Source of the DNA: Platycnemis pennipes | Lineage: Eukaryota; Arthropoda; Insecta; Odonata; Platycnemididae | Length of the DNA stretch: 64,000 nt | Assembly (NCBI GenBank): GCA_933228895.1 | Contig: OW121855.1 | Location: forward strand, 32,998,698-33,062,697 | Reading direction: 5' to 3' | Part shown: positions 36,385 through 47,896 of the stretch, piece after piece | How positions within the stretch are numbered: the first letter of the stretch is position 1 | Layout of the letters: each line of letters opens with the position of its first letter | The notes under the pieces: model-generated | The model's database searches: none | What the model was told of the DNA's origin: nothing | Seen by the model: only the letters and a program-made list of their open reading frames with translations | Program-made: the position numbers and the translations under genes

Positions 36385-36940
36385 TTGGCCTGTAATAATA
36401 AAGTTTTCAAAATGAAGTTTACCAGCCCTTCCCTTTTTTCGAATAGGTGGAATTAGGGTTTTGTGGAATTCACTGTTGTCTTTCCAATTGATTTGTTGCC
36501 CCATATAGTTTTGACGTGTCTGCGGTAATCCCGGTAATCTTCTCCCGAGCATTTTCAATAACCTCGGCAGCAAGACCATGGATTCCGAGTGCCTTATTTA
36601 ATTTGCAATAATCTCGGCAGTAAGACCATGGATTCCGAGTGCCTTATTTAATTTGCAATAACCTCGGCAACAAGACCATGGATTCCGAGTGCCTTATTTA
36701 TGTTGCTCCCAAACTGCCATATCGAATTCCGATCTCAATATTACGTCTCTCATATTTCCTCCTTAGCATTTTCCTTAACTTCGATTTTTTCCCAGTTTTA
36801 AGGGTTCTTTCAAATATCTTTCCATCTCTTTAATCTGTTTTCATTATCGGTAAATATTTTCCATTCTTGTCCCGAAATATATTACATCTTGGGCCGCGAT
36901 CCCTAAAGTAGTGGGTTTCTCACTATACTACAGGCAGCTT
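36385..36940 (-). pseudogene. Endonuclease-RT LINE fragment: linker and RT fingers
   Basis: The minus strand reads FRDKNGKYLPIM (the conserved IRDKNGKLL block between endonuclease and RT), then NKALGIHGLVAEVIAN, matching the K-APG-x-DG-x-x-AE-x-IK motif that opens the RT domain. After a frameshift it continues with WKDNSEFHKTLIPPIRKKGR, equivalent to the DWK-x-x-x-x-x-PI-x-KKG block. The order is right for an RTE-like LINE. A 3 x 50-bp tandem repeat sits inside the fingers motif. Truncated at both ends and inactive. Confidence 0.75.
36556..36710. repeat. Three 50-bp tandem units inside an RT fragment
   Basis: CTCGGCA(G/A)(C/T)AAGACCATGG and ATTCCGAGTGCCTTATTTA repeat at 36561, 36611 and 36661. 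The units differ at only a few positions. Fifty is not a multiple of three, so each unit shifts the RT frame, and the expansion happened after the element died. Confidence 0.93.
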
Positions 36941-36944
36941 CCAC

Positions 36945-37455
36945 CTTTGCCGAGGATTTTTTTTTACTTCATTGGACATATTATCTAGCCAAGTTCCTCA
37001 AACTTACATCAGTTTTATTGACATTCATTTCATCTCACTGCAATATAGTTTTCAACTATCGTGTTTGCGCTTATTTCGCTCCGGCAAAAATGAGAATAAT
37101 CTGGAAATTAGGAAAATTAGCGTAAATAGAAATCTTAGATGGGTAGGTACGTGTGTTGTTACACCATATAATTTTTGGGAAAAAATGCTTCCCGGTTTCC
37201 ATTTTGGATAATGGGAGCAGCTAATCGGGTTCAGTTAGTCCAGAAAGTATAATTTGCAGAAGCAAAGTATACTTTCCCGACACACCCATTCTAAACTTTT
37301 CTATAACGTGTCTCGAATAAAAAGATACATATTTTACCATAATTTGGCATTTGAAAAGACATTCACTGAAGACGTTGAGCAGAATCCACCAAAATAGATA
37401 CCATGAGTTTTTTTAACAAATGAATAAATGAGAAAGAAACATGATTTTTAACGAA
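36945..37455. other. AT-rich non-coding stretch
   Basis: Nothing supported. Confidence 0.4.
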
Positions 37456-37459
37456 GCTA

Positions 37460-37610
37460 ATTGGTGGCCATGCTGGCAAGGTTGGTATGTGCCTGCCTGT
37501 CAATCCACGGGTCGCAGGTTTGAATCCCCCCTCCGACATGGATGCTTTCTTAGTTTTAAGGTCATAGAACATGGACGGAGATAAATAGCCTTAGTCGCTG
37601 GGGTACCTAA
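37460..37610 (+). repeat. tRNA-derived SINE
   Basis: A tRNA-like head has A-box-like TGGTGGCCATG and a B box GGTTTGAATCC at 37517-37527, followed by a short body with CATAGAACATGGACGGAG. The family differs from the one at 39830. Confidence 0.5.
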
Positions 37611-37739
37611 AAATTTTAAACCAAGTCAACTTTCAACCTTCTAAAATAAAATGTATCCGTTACGAGGTTAAACGCGCTAAGAAAGTGTCAACTTCTTAAT
37701 CGCACTTTCAATATCTTCCTACTGCTTCCCTCCACCACC

Positions 37740-38060
37740 CTGCGTGCTACTGCCGTCTTCTTCAACCGACCCCTTTGGTCCGAGCTCATCTCGCCACTTT
37801 ACCCGTCTGATAAGCGTCCGTCAGTTGCTTGGCATTTTCGAGATGCCCGGGAACTCCAGTCACGGGTGGCGTCCTGACCCAAAAGGGCCTTTCCCGGCAT
37901 CCAGCCTCGCGAACTCCCGCCGGGATCTGTCCTGAACGGTCGGAAATATCCCCACCCGGGGTGCCACTTCGAAGAAACTGGGTCGCGTACTCTCGCAGCG
38001 CTGGGCCCAGGATGAAACTTTTTCAAGACGCGCTCCGTTCCCCTTGAGATAACATCCCTC
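37740..38060. other. GC-rich island, no gene recognised
   Basis: CpG-rich block with a 150-codon minus frame (37799-38251) and overlapping frames in other phases. None has a domain, and the frame runs out of the island into AT-rich DNA, so no gene is called. Confidence 0.45.
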
Positions 38061-38249
38061 CAACCTCCTAACCCCGAGGTATCGCGTTCTTCGTTTTGGG
38101 AATGGATGAAGCTCATGTGACAAAAATCAATATAAAAAATAATGAAGGATCTTAGCGCACCAATGATCATCGTACTTTTTACTGAGTCATAAAAATGTTT
38201 TAATAAATTCTTTTTGTCATATGATTTCTTTCTGTAAAAACCAACACTC

Positions 38250-38380
38250 AATTTGTATTTTCACAATATTTTATTTGATACTAGCGGTTTCGAATTCATA
38301 GGTAATTTTCAGGCCCCTGAATTTGACGAAAGAAGACGAAACTGGTAGTGTCAAATAAAACACTGTGGGAAAACCAGGTG
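38250..38380. mobile_element. Two Penelope-like 3' ends head to head
   Basis: From a centre at about 38313, the plus strand reads CTGAATTTGACGAAAG then GACGAAACTGGTAGTGTCAA and ATAAAACACTGTGG. The minus strand reads CTGAAAATTACCTATG then TCGAAACCGCTAGTATCAAA and ATAAAATATTGTG. Both have the CTGA..GAAAC..GT.TCAAATAAAA order of Penelope-like terminal repeats, pointing outward. This is the same topology as the element at 61683-62789. The hammerhead cores are degraded. Confidence 0.65.
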
Positions 38381-38384
38381 TGTA

Positions 38385-38900
38385 TTAATTTGTAATGAAT
38401 CGTTTCCACTACGCAACGGTCGATGCCATCCAGAATTTCTTACTGATCAAATTATTGGAATTCAATAGATTATTCATGGAGAAATTGAATTTTCGACTAT
38501 GTCCGTCAAAATTTACCGCAAACTATTTAATTGTTTATTCCTGCATTGAATTAACGGCGTTAATTTATTTATAAAGCCTGATTTATTCCATAAAAATGCA
38601 TTACATAAAATTTCAAATTAAAAGACCCCTCAATACTCGTAAAACTTACACTTGGACTGCTTTTTACATTAGTGCGACATGAAAATAACAGCCACAGAAA
38701 TAAAATACTGGATTGTAAATCGGCTAGTGGATAATGAATTTTCGTCGGAGACTAAAAAAATATATTGAAAAAATAGTGAAAGGTGTAATAATTGTTTACG
38801 TGATACGATGGATCGGAAAAAGAACTCACCTTGATTGCCAAGTCAAATCAAAGTTTCTGTAGGTAATGATAATGATGCCATGCAACAATAATAATTTAAT
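38385..38900. other. AT-rich non-coding stretch
   Basis: Nothing supported. Confidence 0.4.
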
Positions 38901-38905
38901 AAAAA

Positions 38906-38984
38906 TAATTTTTTAAAAAATTTACGTAAATTTTTAAAAAACATTAATCTAAGTAGGTAATCAACGAATAACCTACTTAGATTA
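38906..38984. repeat. Two adjacent hairpins
   Basis: TTTTTTAAAAAATTTAC pairs with GTAAATTTTTAAAAAA (one-base indel). TAATCTAAGTAGGT at 38945-38958 pairs perfectly with 38971-38984 across a 12-base loop. Confidence 0.75.
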
Positions 38985-38989
38985 CCCTA

Positions 38990-39825
38990 CAAACTTATAT
39001 TGGCATTCTGGCACATAAGCAATGATCTCTCTGTCGGGATATCCATCAGCATCAACAATAATAGGTGTTCAAAGTTGAAGAGGAAGCCTATATCTTTTCA
39101 GGAAAACATGCGAGCATAACCACTACTGCGGCGCTGTTACGGCGGCCGGCTCTTGAGGTTAACCTGGGCCACCGCATTTCCAGGCAAGGGTAAATAGACT
39201 GGAGCAAATGAGGCAAATCCACTGGAGTTATAAAACTCACATATCCATGACGCCACTCAAAGTTTCACTCGCTCCCTCACCCGTTGTTGAATATGAAGTT
39301 TTGTTACCCCATTGACCAAGGAGACTGATCAAATATTGGAATTTATACACGCTGGCGAAGCACAGCGCATGTATTTCTGGAGAAATATGTACATTGCGCT
39401 TCGCTGGATGGATATTGCTTATATTCTCTTCAATTACAAAGAACATGCATACGTACAGCAACACTAAATCCTTTTGACTTCAGGAAACGTGGAATAGAGG
39501 AACATTTCAAAAACGTTAAAAAGAGCTTCATAGCAGAAAATTCGTATGAATACATCTGACTCTATAGTGGGTTCGGAAAAAGCACCGATCTTCAACCCTA
39601 AAGATTTCCGGCCCGTATACTAGCTTGGACATGGATATTATGCAGATCATATCATTACGTTGGGGATGTAACATAACTCAAACTATTATTTTTCACACAT
39701 GTTATGGGATCATAGAAGGCATAGCCTCCGACTATTATTTCCACCACTCAAACGGACATTTTCGCCGACCATTTTCACGTCATTTTCATTCCCCGAAAAA
39801 ACATTTGACCCTAATATGTTTGTTG
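38990..39825. other. Non-coding stretch
   Basis: Nothing supported. The nearby frames are short and domain-free. Confidence 0.4.
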
Positions 39826-39829
39826 TCGG

Positions 39830-40060
39830 GGAGCGTGGTGGCCTAGTGGGTAAAGCGCATAGATACTGATCGAAGGGTCCCGGGTTGAAATCCGGGTGAA
39901 GCCTTTGTACGCCCCCGAACGAAAAATCCTCGGAGTGTGAGGTGGCCCAGGGAAAGGAACTGGACCCCCTACCTTGAATGTGTGAAATTCAGTGTGGCTT
40001 ATTCAGGGGTGAGCTCTACCCTCACTTATTCAAACCAACCTTCGGGTTGAATCACTGAGT
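39830..40060 (+). repeat. tRNA-derived SINE, family shared with 28905-29165
   Basis: A box TGGCCTAGTGGG (39839-39850), B box GGTTGAAATCC (39883-39893), body block GTGGCCCAGGGAAAGGAACT and end AACCTTCGGGTTGAA. The head is tRNA-like, and the body and 3' end match the minus-strand copy at 28905-29165. Confidence 0.87.
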
Positions 40061-40064
40061 GAGT

Positions 40065-41625
40065 GATGTATGTTGTGGTAAACCAATGATTAGTTATTAT
40101 AAACGTGATTTATTTTCTGATAAATTCCCAATTATAGTCACTGTGGCATCCACAGTGCAAGATACGAAGTACTACTACGAGACATTCTATGTATATTCAA
40201 AGAATACTTTTGTCATTCTGTGAATTTTATTATGTTTGTTTGATCGTAAGCCGCAAGTTGCGCTACACATGCTACGTTTGCTATCGTGTGCTCTGATTGA
40301 CTGCATTGTGGGTTCCCGTATGTACATCTTCAGTGTTGTAAAAAAGAAGGGACTCAAATGACGGATAATTTGACGGGAATCCCTACCATTTGAGCATCCC
40401 TGTACAATGCTCAACTTAAATGTTCAGTTTCCGCCTATCATTAAAGGTATTATTGTCGCTATCCCCAAGGACGTGTCCGTGAAAAATGATAATTTGATAA
40501 AGGCTTTAGATATGATTCGAAGAATGTATGTTTTCAATTGTGAAGTGTATCTGGGAGAATTAACTTTCTCTTTCTAATTCTCAAGTAGGTATGAATATGC
40601 TTTGAGATGAATTATGGTTTTCTTTTTTCTAAATTTTAATTCCTTCCTGTGACAACGCTCACAATGTAACTTTTATCGTCCACGAAACGTTCTTTATCTT
40701 CCAATCCCCTTGTATCCGGCTATCTTAAAAATACATGGGAGCATGAAGCGAGGGTGAAGATTTACATTTTTTGTTTTTTTTTCGTCTACTTAGGAGGGAA
40801 CGCTCAATGTAGGGTGTTTTATGGCGTCACCTTCGACTTTAGCGTCAGGATCGTAAACATTCAAAATGACCCTACCGCATGAATGGATCCCAAGCCTTTC
40901 TATTCACCCGACCAGCCGGGATAAGAGGTAGGGAGAGTCAAGGAATAAAACGGGAGGTAGATAAACATGCAATCGCACAAGGATTACGGCTGTCCCTGCC
41001 CACCCTATCCACCTCACGTGGCCTCCGTCACAGTGTATTAGGGGATACACGCTCCTGAGGTAAACAAATGCGAGCACTCCGCAAAAAACCGTAACTTCTA
41101 CAGCTGTCACTCTATTTGAAAGTACGGTGAGGCGAGCAGACAACGGTAACAAGAATAACTGAATAAAAAACCTCCAGAGCCGTTGTGCTGCTATGTGGAC
41201 GATTCACTCTCATCAAACAAAAACGACTAACGCAAACAGTAAATCAGGCTCAAAACCACGTTGCCGTTTAAAATAAGGGGAAATTATAATACGTAATCAA
41301 AGTTACAGGAGAGGTAATTATGTTGGTTGATGTCAGTAATTTAAGCCATTTGCAAGGTCCACATGACACTAATTTTTCAGCGCTTAAGTGCCTTTAAGAC
41401 ACTTTATTCATATGTATCATGTAATCACAAGTATGAGTATAGGAGTTGTTCATTGTCTGCCACACGTGACGATAGTATAACTGTGTTTCATGTGACTGTA
41501 CGCTGTTTTCTGCGTAAGTGTAGATGACTTAATGGCCAAATTTATAATGCATTAATTGAAAATGTGATTGTATTCTCAAGAAATAACTGTCTATTGTGGA
41601 CTCAGTCCCTATCACACACTTGTGA
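40065..41625. other. Non-coding stretch
   Basis: Nothing supported. An 82-codon minus frame at 40904-41152 is hydrophobic but has no recognisable domain. Confidence 0.4.
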
Positions 41626-41630
41626 TGGCC

Positions 41631-42574
41631 AGTAGAGAACTATGTAAATACAAATGCAAAAAAGTAGCTCCACCTCTTGGGAGGTACAGCAGACAGCAAG
41701 GTAAGGAGACAGAGTTTAGCAGTACATTTCTGTAATATATTTCGGTGTGCTGGAAAATCAGTCCAGCACCTAAAAGAGCAAGAAACTATGAAAATATTGA
41801 TGAAAAAATGCCTTCTTTGCTTCTTTCATGTGTGACGTTCATGCGTGGCTCTAATAGGAAAGACCGCTTACGTGGCCGATGGATCGTTTCTTCCAGACAA
41901 CGCGTAAACAGTAAAATTATGTTCAAATGTATATCGACTATCTACCGTGAGTTCCTAAATTATTTAAAGCCATGGCCATGAAATTACTCTAATAAACTTT
42001 TCCACGTCATTTTCCATAGAGCTAGTGTTTCTTTTCCAGATTGCGTGTAGCTATAATGTGCCCGTAGGCACAAACTTTCATGATCAAGAGCAACATATTT
42101 CACCTGAATAACCGAATACTGAACCAGGTCTCACAGCCTTCCATTACGAATTTTTGGCAACCAGAAGGTCTAAAACTTTCCCTTACTTCATTTTATAGTT
42201 TCGTTCGCTGTAATAAGGATCTATTAGCGGTACCTATTCCTCATTCAAGGACACTCCCACGTTATATTACATACCAGGTGTTTAAAATCTCATTGTTTTG
42301 GATTTATACCATATTTTAATTTGTTTCCCTACGACAGTCTAGCAATAGCATCATCTGTATTTCTTCAACTTGTAATTTTAGACAGTGTATGATCAGTGGC
42401 ATACATATCAATTAGTAGACAAAGCAGTAAGCCTAGTTAACTCAAAAACAAAGACACACTCCTACGACAGATGTACTGGTGAACTCTGTCTCCTTGCTTT
42501 ACCGTCTGGTGTGCCTCACAATGGTGGTGTAGTTACTTTTTAACATCTGTATCTGCATAGTAAGTACTCTACAA
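41631..42574. mobile_element. Long terminal inverted repeat (foldback-like) element, about 0.94 kb
   Basis: The left arm 41631-41727 and right arm 42471-42574 are imperfect inverted copies of about 100 bp. Blocks shared after reverse complementing include AAGGAGACAGAGTT, CAGTACAT, AAAAAGTA and GTAGAG. The interior of about 740 bp has only short frames without transposase motifs. This suits a non-autonomous DNA transposon with long inverted ends. No target duplication could be assigned. Confidence 0.65.
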
Positions 42575-42794
42575 AGATAAGGACACCGTCCTATGTCACA
42601 TTTGCGATGAACTATCTTTGGACTTAAATTCAGAAGTAATACGGCTTCATTTCACTGTTTTCAATTTTAGTTAAAAATATCTATCACGTTATTGCTTTCA
42701 AACCAAGCACCCACGCCGTAATTCAGCATGCATCCGTTATTATTTTAATATTTCAACTAAATTGTAGCTAATCTTCACTAACCATAATGAGCAG

Positions 42795-42862
42795 TATATG
42801 TAAGGGGAAGATTCACCCCCTTCCACATACCATTATGATGACTTACAGGGCATTATGTAGAT
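42795..42862 (+). repeat. CR1-like LINE 3' tail
   Basis: ATTCACCCCCTTCCACATAC then ACAGGGCATTATGTAGATGC matches the family's 3' end, including a relic of the GATGTA tail. Confidence 0.6.
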
Positions 42863-43312
42863 GCATCGCCTATGCGATATAAAGGTGCTTTAAATAATTT
42901 GGAATTTAACTTGTTTGCGAGCACTGCTTCTAATATGAAACTTGCATATCATTCTTGCTCCTCCCTGAGCCCTTATCATCCACTAACCCATGTGCCCTTC
43001 TGGAAGCCTTTAGGAATGTTAATCCACATTGTTTTGTGCGACGGCGACTTTAATTCATACTGCAAAACGCTCACGAAACAAATGACAGTCGAGAGGCGGA
43101 TTTCAGAGAAAACAGGGACACACAAGTAGCGGAAGCGACTCTCCGTCCAAGGAGGGAATAAATCTAAAATGAGGCTAGTTTCCAGCGAGGAGCCTCAGCT
43201 GCCTCCACTGCCGAGATGACGAGACGTCGAGTACATGAGAGCCAGTCGGTGCTCTGCAGGCAGCTACGGGAAGGACTGACGGAAAAGAGATGGCCCTTCT
43301 CCATCAAGGAAA

Positions 43313-43925
43313 CATCTACATCTACATCTACTAGATACCCTGTAAGCCACCGCGAGGGTGTGTGGCAGGGGGTGAAGATCACCAAGTATGCACTACTAAC
43401 ATGCAAACTAGCAACTATATTGTCTCAAGCAACTTGATTGTTACTATCTTTAGTATTTCAGGGGTTAATACATGCATCATGCACTACATAATACTCTAGA
43501 ATATTTCCCCTACCTATCCCTTTCCTATGCTGCCTATTCTGTTCTCTTATAGTTCGGGGGAAAATGCCATTTTGAATCTATCGGTACGACAATCTATCTC
43601 TCTAATCTTATTTATCTGGTCGAATCTAGCATAATACGCTGGTTTTTTTTTAATATGTGTCTAACATCTTCAGTAAAGCTATCCGATTGAAATTTCTCTA
43701 ATAGATTCAATCTGTACTTTAACCTACGCTCTGATAATGATTCCCACCCTAATTCTTTTATTAATTCTGAAACGCTACTCAACCTATCGTAACACCTTTT
43801 AACGAACCTAGCTGCTCTACGCTACACACTGTCTAGTTCTCTGATCAACCCTAATTCATTAGAATCCCATAAACTGGCTGTATACTATCACGGAAAAGAT
43901 CACGGAGAATCGCAGAGAACCATGC
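43313..43925 (-). pseudogene. CR1-like non-LTR retrotransposon, C-terminus plus 3' UTR
   Basis: On the minus strand the frame reads ASLWDSNELGLIRELDSV, a TAG stop where the sister copy has a Gln codon (CAA), then RRAARFVKRCYDRLSSVSEL and ELGWESLSERRLKYRLNLLE. It runs on through FTEDVRHILK, further than the copy at 15690. The 3' UTR and the GATGTA-type tail (plus-strand TCTACATCTACATCTACT at 43313) are intact. The copy is 5'-truncated at nearly the same place as the 15690 copy. Confidence 0.87.
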
Positions 43926-43929
43926 ATTT

Positions 43930-46015
43930 CAGATATCCCCTGGACTATCGGCTATATATACATCTTCGCAATATGGTTTGAAGAACTTCATACTACGAGG
44001 TGTTGGCCCACATACTAACTTAGTTACATACGTAGTTAAGAGTTAGTCATTATTTCTTAGTCTTTCACAATCGTATCAGAATAAATACCACTTGGTCATT
44101 GAGACAAAATTGATATTTATGACCTGAGAATATTCCCATTCGCCTCTTAAATTTCCATGGATTTTTTACCCTTAAAACCCGATTTTAAATTTATTAAAAT
44201 TTTCATTTGGAAATTATTATTTTTTTTAAATTAATTAACATTACATATCTCAAAACTTATTTTTACTCAATAACAAATATATGTGGTACTTGGTGGTTGG
44301 TAATCGCCGCGGAAGTCTCAGAGTCATATTCTATAGCATTCTTCAAATTAGCTCCGACAATTCCGTCGTGGTTACCAGAAACGTCGAATGCTTATTATCA
44401 GAAATGGAAGCTCAATGAGCATTCAAGTGGGCAAGAATAAAAATGATGCATAAAGTCAATTGTGCTTAGATTAACTTTGTAGAAATTCATTTTCAATGAA
44501 TATAAAAACTTTGTAAGGTTTTTTACTAAGGTTTTTTATAATAACTCCAGTTTTTTTTATTTAACACTCATACGCGCCTTGCAAAATGATATTGCGCACT
44601 TCTCCTCACAACTTTTAATCCTCTTTAAACAAATCTTTGTGTCACATTTGACATTTTTAACAACCAAATCTTTATCCTTACAAATAACCCTTGTAATTGC
44701 ATTGTCATGCCTAGTTAAGAGTTTTTAAGTCTTTCCATAAATGTTTCTTTGAGGTATCCGTTGTGAATCTTTCACAAGAGGTTTCATTTCCTAAGTCAGA
44801 AGAATGATCTTCTCACTTTTAATTCTGCTCAGCGAGCAAATTCCCCTTGGTTAATGTACAAATAGTGATTACATTTCAAGCTGGGAAAGATGTTGAAGAG
44901 TGACTTTGCAATTCTGCGGAGCAAACATAGGTCACATCAGTAAGGAAGGGGCATTTCATGAGACGCCCTACCAAGCATCGCTCTCCCCAAAGAGAAGAGG
45001 AAACGACCGCCTCGGCCGGGGCCAAATTCCCTTCAACGCTCGCAACCGACCCATCCATCTTTATAATCGCGTAAACGACCAATATACTGCGTGAGAGACG
45101 ATTTTGGGGAGAAGATAAAGTAGTTCTTGAGAACGATTTTCCAAGGAAAAGTTCCCTCAGTCAAGCAATAGCTACAGTCGGAACCAACCGCCCGAATTTT
45201 CTAGATATACCCATCCGAGGCAAAATGGAGAAGAATTTGGAGGAGAAAGGTCACAGTTAATTTTAAACACCGTTTTCCTTCAAGTTACCAAACTGCTAGC
45301 TTATGCTAAGAGCTGTCCTTCTTCTTTCTCAATGATGGGTTTGAAACACTAAGCTATCTTTGGAATACTTTGTAAGGAAATCACTGGTTTCTATGAGAAA
45401 ATAATTTACCCAAATTCTTTCCAGCAGGAAAAGGATAGTCTTTTAGTCTACGAGTAACTGCTAACGTATTTTATGGGATAGGTAGATAAACCTTACATGG
45501 CGGCGGGAAGATGTGAGTATCCCCCACTCCTCTTATGAATGAATAACTTCCAAGGCAAGTCTATAATCATAATGGTAAGAAAGGTTTAAACAGATCAAAA
45601 ATAAACAAAAAGTAAGTAATTCTGACTGAAAAGTTTTTAATGTTTCCTCAAAGAATGTGGATGTCGAAAAATTACGCACAATTCAGAGGAATAAAGCGGT
45701 TGGAAAAATACAAAGCAAGTAGCGATGAACGATCAAAATATACCCCAATGTATCGAAAGAAAATATTGTGTTCATTGATAAGCATGCTTATCAGCATGCG
45801 TCACACCGCATTCGTACCTATATTATGTTAAATATTTAGTAGGATGCAGGGTAATATAAGATGGTATGAACGACGACTATAAAAATTTCGTCTTGGGAAT
45901 TAATCACAGTCCACATCAACAAATCGCAATGCCATCAGCATCAAGGTCATAGCCTTTTAATGATAGAGTGGATTTAATTGAATAAAAAAAATATTAAATT
46001 TTGGCGACTGAACGT
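43930..46015. other. AT-rich non-coding stretch
   Basis: No feature supported. Domain-free frames of 63-77 codons. Confidence 0.4.
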
Positions 46016-46020
46016 ATACC

Positions 46021-46068
46021 ATCACTTTATACCTTTATCACTTTATACCTTTATCACTTTATCACTGT
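46021..46068. repeat. 16-bp tandem repeat
   Basis: ATCACTTTATACCTTT is repeated twice exactly and a third time in diverged form. Confidence 0.85.
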
Positions 46069-46069
46069 A

Positions 46070-46795
46070 TTACTTTATACCATCTAAGGAAATACACTCC
46101 TTGATATGTAAAGAGCAAAAACATTATTACCGATTCCTAATGTTAATAAGTGATCCCTTAGGTAGACAATGAATACACAGTTAACGTAACATACGTAACC
46201 AGAACACCGAAATCTCATATAGAACTTTTACTGTCTTTAAAACCTGTTGTTGAAACGAAAAACGATTATATAAAGAACTAGATGTCAAATAACATCCATG
46301 GTAAATCAGAGAAGAGGACAGATATTAGGAACTTGTTGGATATCTCTTGTTTATCTTATCTGAAATATGAGTCTGCGCTCTATAAGGATAAGGATCTTAA
46401 GCCTTAAAAAATATTTCTAGGAACTAATTAACGAAAACGTCTTTTCCGCAAAGACATGCTAATAAAGCCAAACAACCAATTATTTCACATAGGCCTTCTG
46501 ATTCAGAGAATGGGGGAAAAGAAAAAAATACTTAAAAGAGGTGGTGAGTATCATACTTGTGAAGATGATTACTATTGAGACGTGCCAGTAGACCAAATTC
46601 CATTGGTATGAGAGACTAGAGCAAGAAAAGATTGGAGAGATTCGAAGAAACGGGATTAGAGGACGAACGTGTGAGTGGCATGAACTAAGAGAAATGAGGT
46701 TACTGACAGAGAAGTAGATTGGATAATGCTAAAAACCCCAACGACTTTCTCTAAATTTGCTAGCCAAAACTCCTGAGTTCCTGAAATAAAACTCT
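46070..46795. other. AT-rich non-coding stretch
   Basis: Nothing firm. 46600-46720 is purine-rich and could be an unrecognisable upstream part of the LINE fragment that follows. Confidence 0.35.
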
Positions 46796-46799
46796 ATAG

Positions 46800-47015
46800 T
46801 TCTTAAGACAGGATGGTCTGATGAAGAAAATCGTCGAGGGAAAAGTGAGTGGGAAGAATGGAAAAGGCAGGCCTCGTATACGATATTTACAAAGCAAGTT
46901 GTGAAGGATGTAATACAGAAAAATTACTTTAATATGAAGCGGCTGGCCGATAGAAGAATCAAGTAGAGCGCTGCGTCAAACCAGTCCTAGGGTTGTTGAC
47001 CGATGATGAGTACTG
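46800..47015 (+). pseudogene. 3' fragment of the endonuclease-RT LINE family
   Basis: AAGACAGGATGGTCTGATGA, then GTGAGTGGGAAGAATGGAAA, then AATATGAAGCGGCTGGCCGA and GCTGCGTCAAACCAGTCCTA align base by base with 5185-5375 of the copy at 4640-5400. They encode the ILRHDGL..GKNGKG..NMKRLA..AASNQS region. The 3' end is GTTGTTGACCGATGATGAG. Confidence 0.8.
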
Positions 47016-47019
47016 GGTT

Positions 47020-47890
47020 GGCACTTAACAAATTCATAAATTCCATTCATAAATATTTATAACATTTAATACCACTTAAAACAATATCGTTTCATACAAA
47101 TTGAGCTTTGCACCATTAGGCTGCCACATAAATTGGTTAAATTACTAAAACTACGTCATGTTGTGGGGATTTAAGCTGTAAATAAGAACTCAACCATCGA
47201 GAAAACGTCCTAGCAACAAATTATATAAAAGCAATTATTATCCATTTTGTGGGAAAGCATGGAAGTGAAAGATGGACGAAGAAAGGTGATACTGAAGATA
47301 TTGGAGTCAAACGTCTACTGGATAGAAATCGGAAATTAATCAGCTGACGGAACACGTAGCAAGAATTAATGATAATGACAATTGTGACGTAGAAAAATGC
47401 AAGTAGAAATGCAACGAGATAAAAAAGGCGATTCATATTTGGTACTAATAAAAGATAGGTAATGTATGAAATAAATATGTGGAATAGGTAGTAGGAAAAA
47501 CAAAGGAAGGAAATATGTGAGTAAATAGGTATTTACTCTCATTTTTGTAAATGGAGATGGCGATTGACTGCTAACGTCATTTAGACCATTCAGGATATGT
47601 GGGTATTTGGGAAAAAAACGAACATAGTACGGAACAAAGTTCCATCCCTACTACACTCAAGTAGTGAACGGTATACAATTAAAAAAATCTGCCAACGCAT
47701 GGATTTGTACCAGGGAATAGGAAGGAAGCCCATCAAGCCCACCTCACATTTGAAATAGTAAATTAATCCGGTAATACTTTTGTAGACATCGTATTACCGT
47801 AATACAAATATATTTATTTCATGTGCGTATTGATGAGCCCCAAATCACAGCGTAAGGATAACAGCAAATGGCATCTCGGTTTGAATGAAA
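47020..47890. other. AT-rich non-coding stretch
   Basis: Nothing supported. Confidence 0.4.
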
Positions 47891-47896
47891 TCGTTG

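Noticed and set aside
37799..38251. 150-codon minus-strand frame as a gene
   Set aside because: GC-island composition, overlapping frames in other phases, no domain.
40904..41152. Hydrophobic 82-codon minus-strand frame as a membrane protein
   Set aside because: No homologous pattern, no splice context and no supporting composition.
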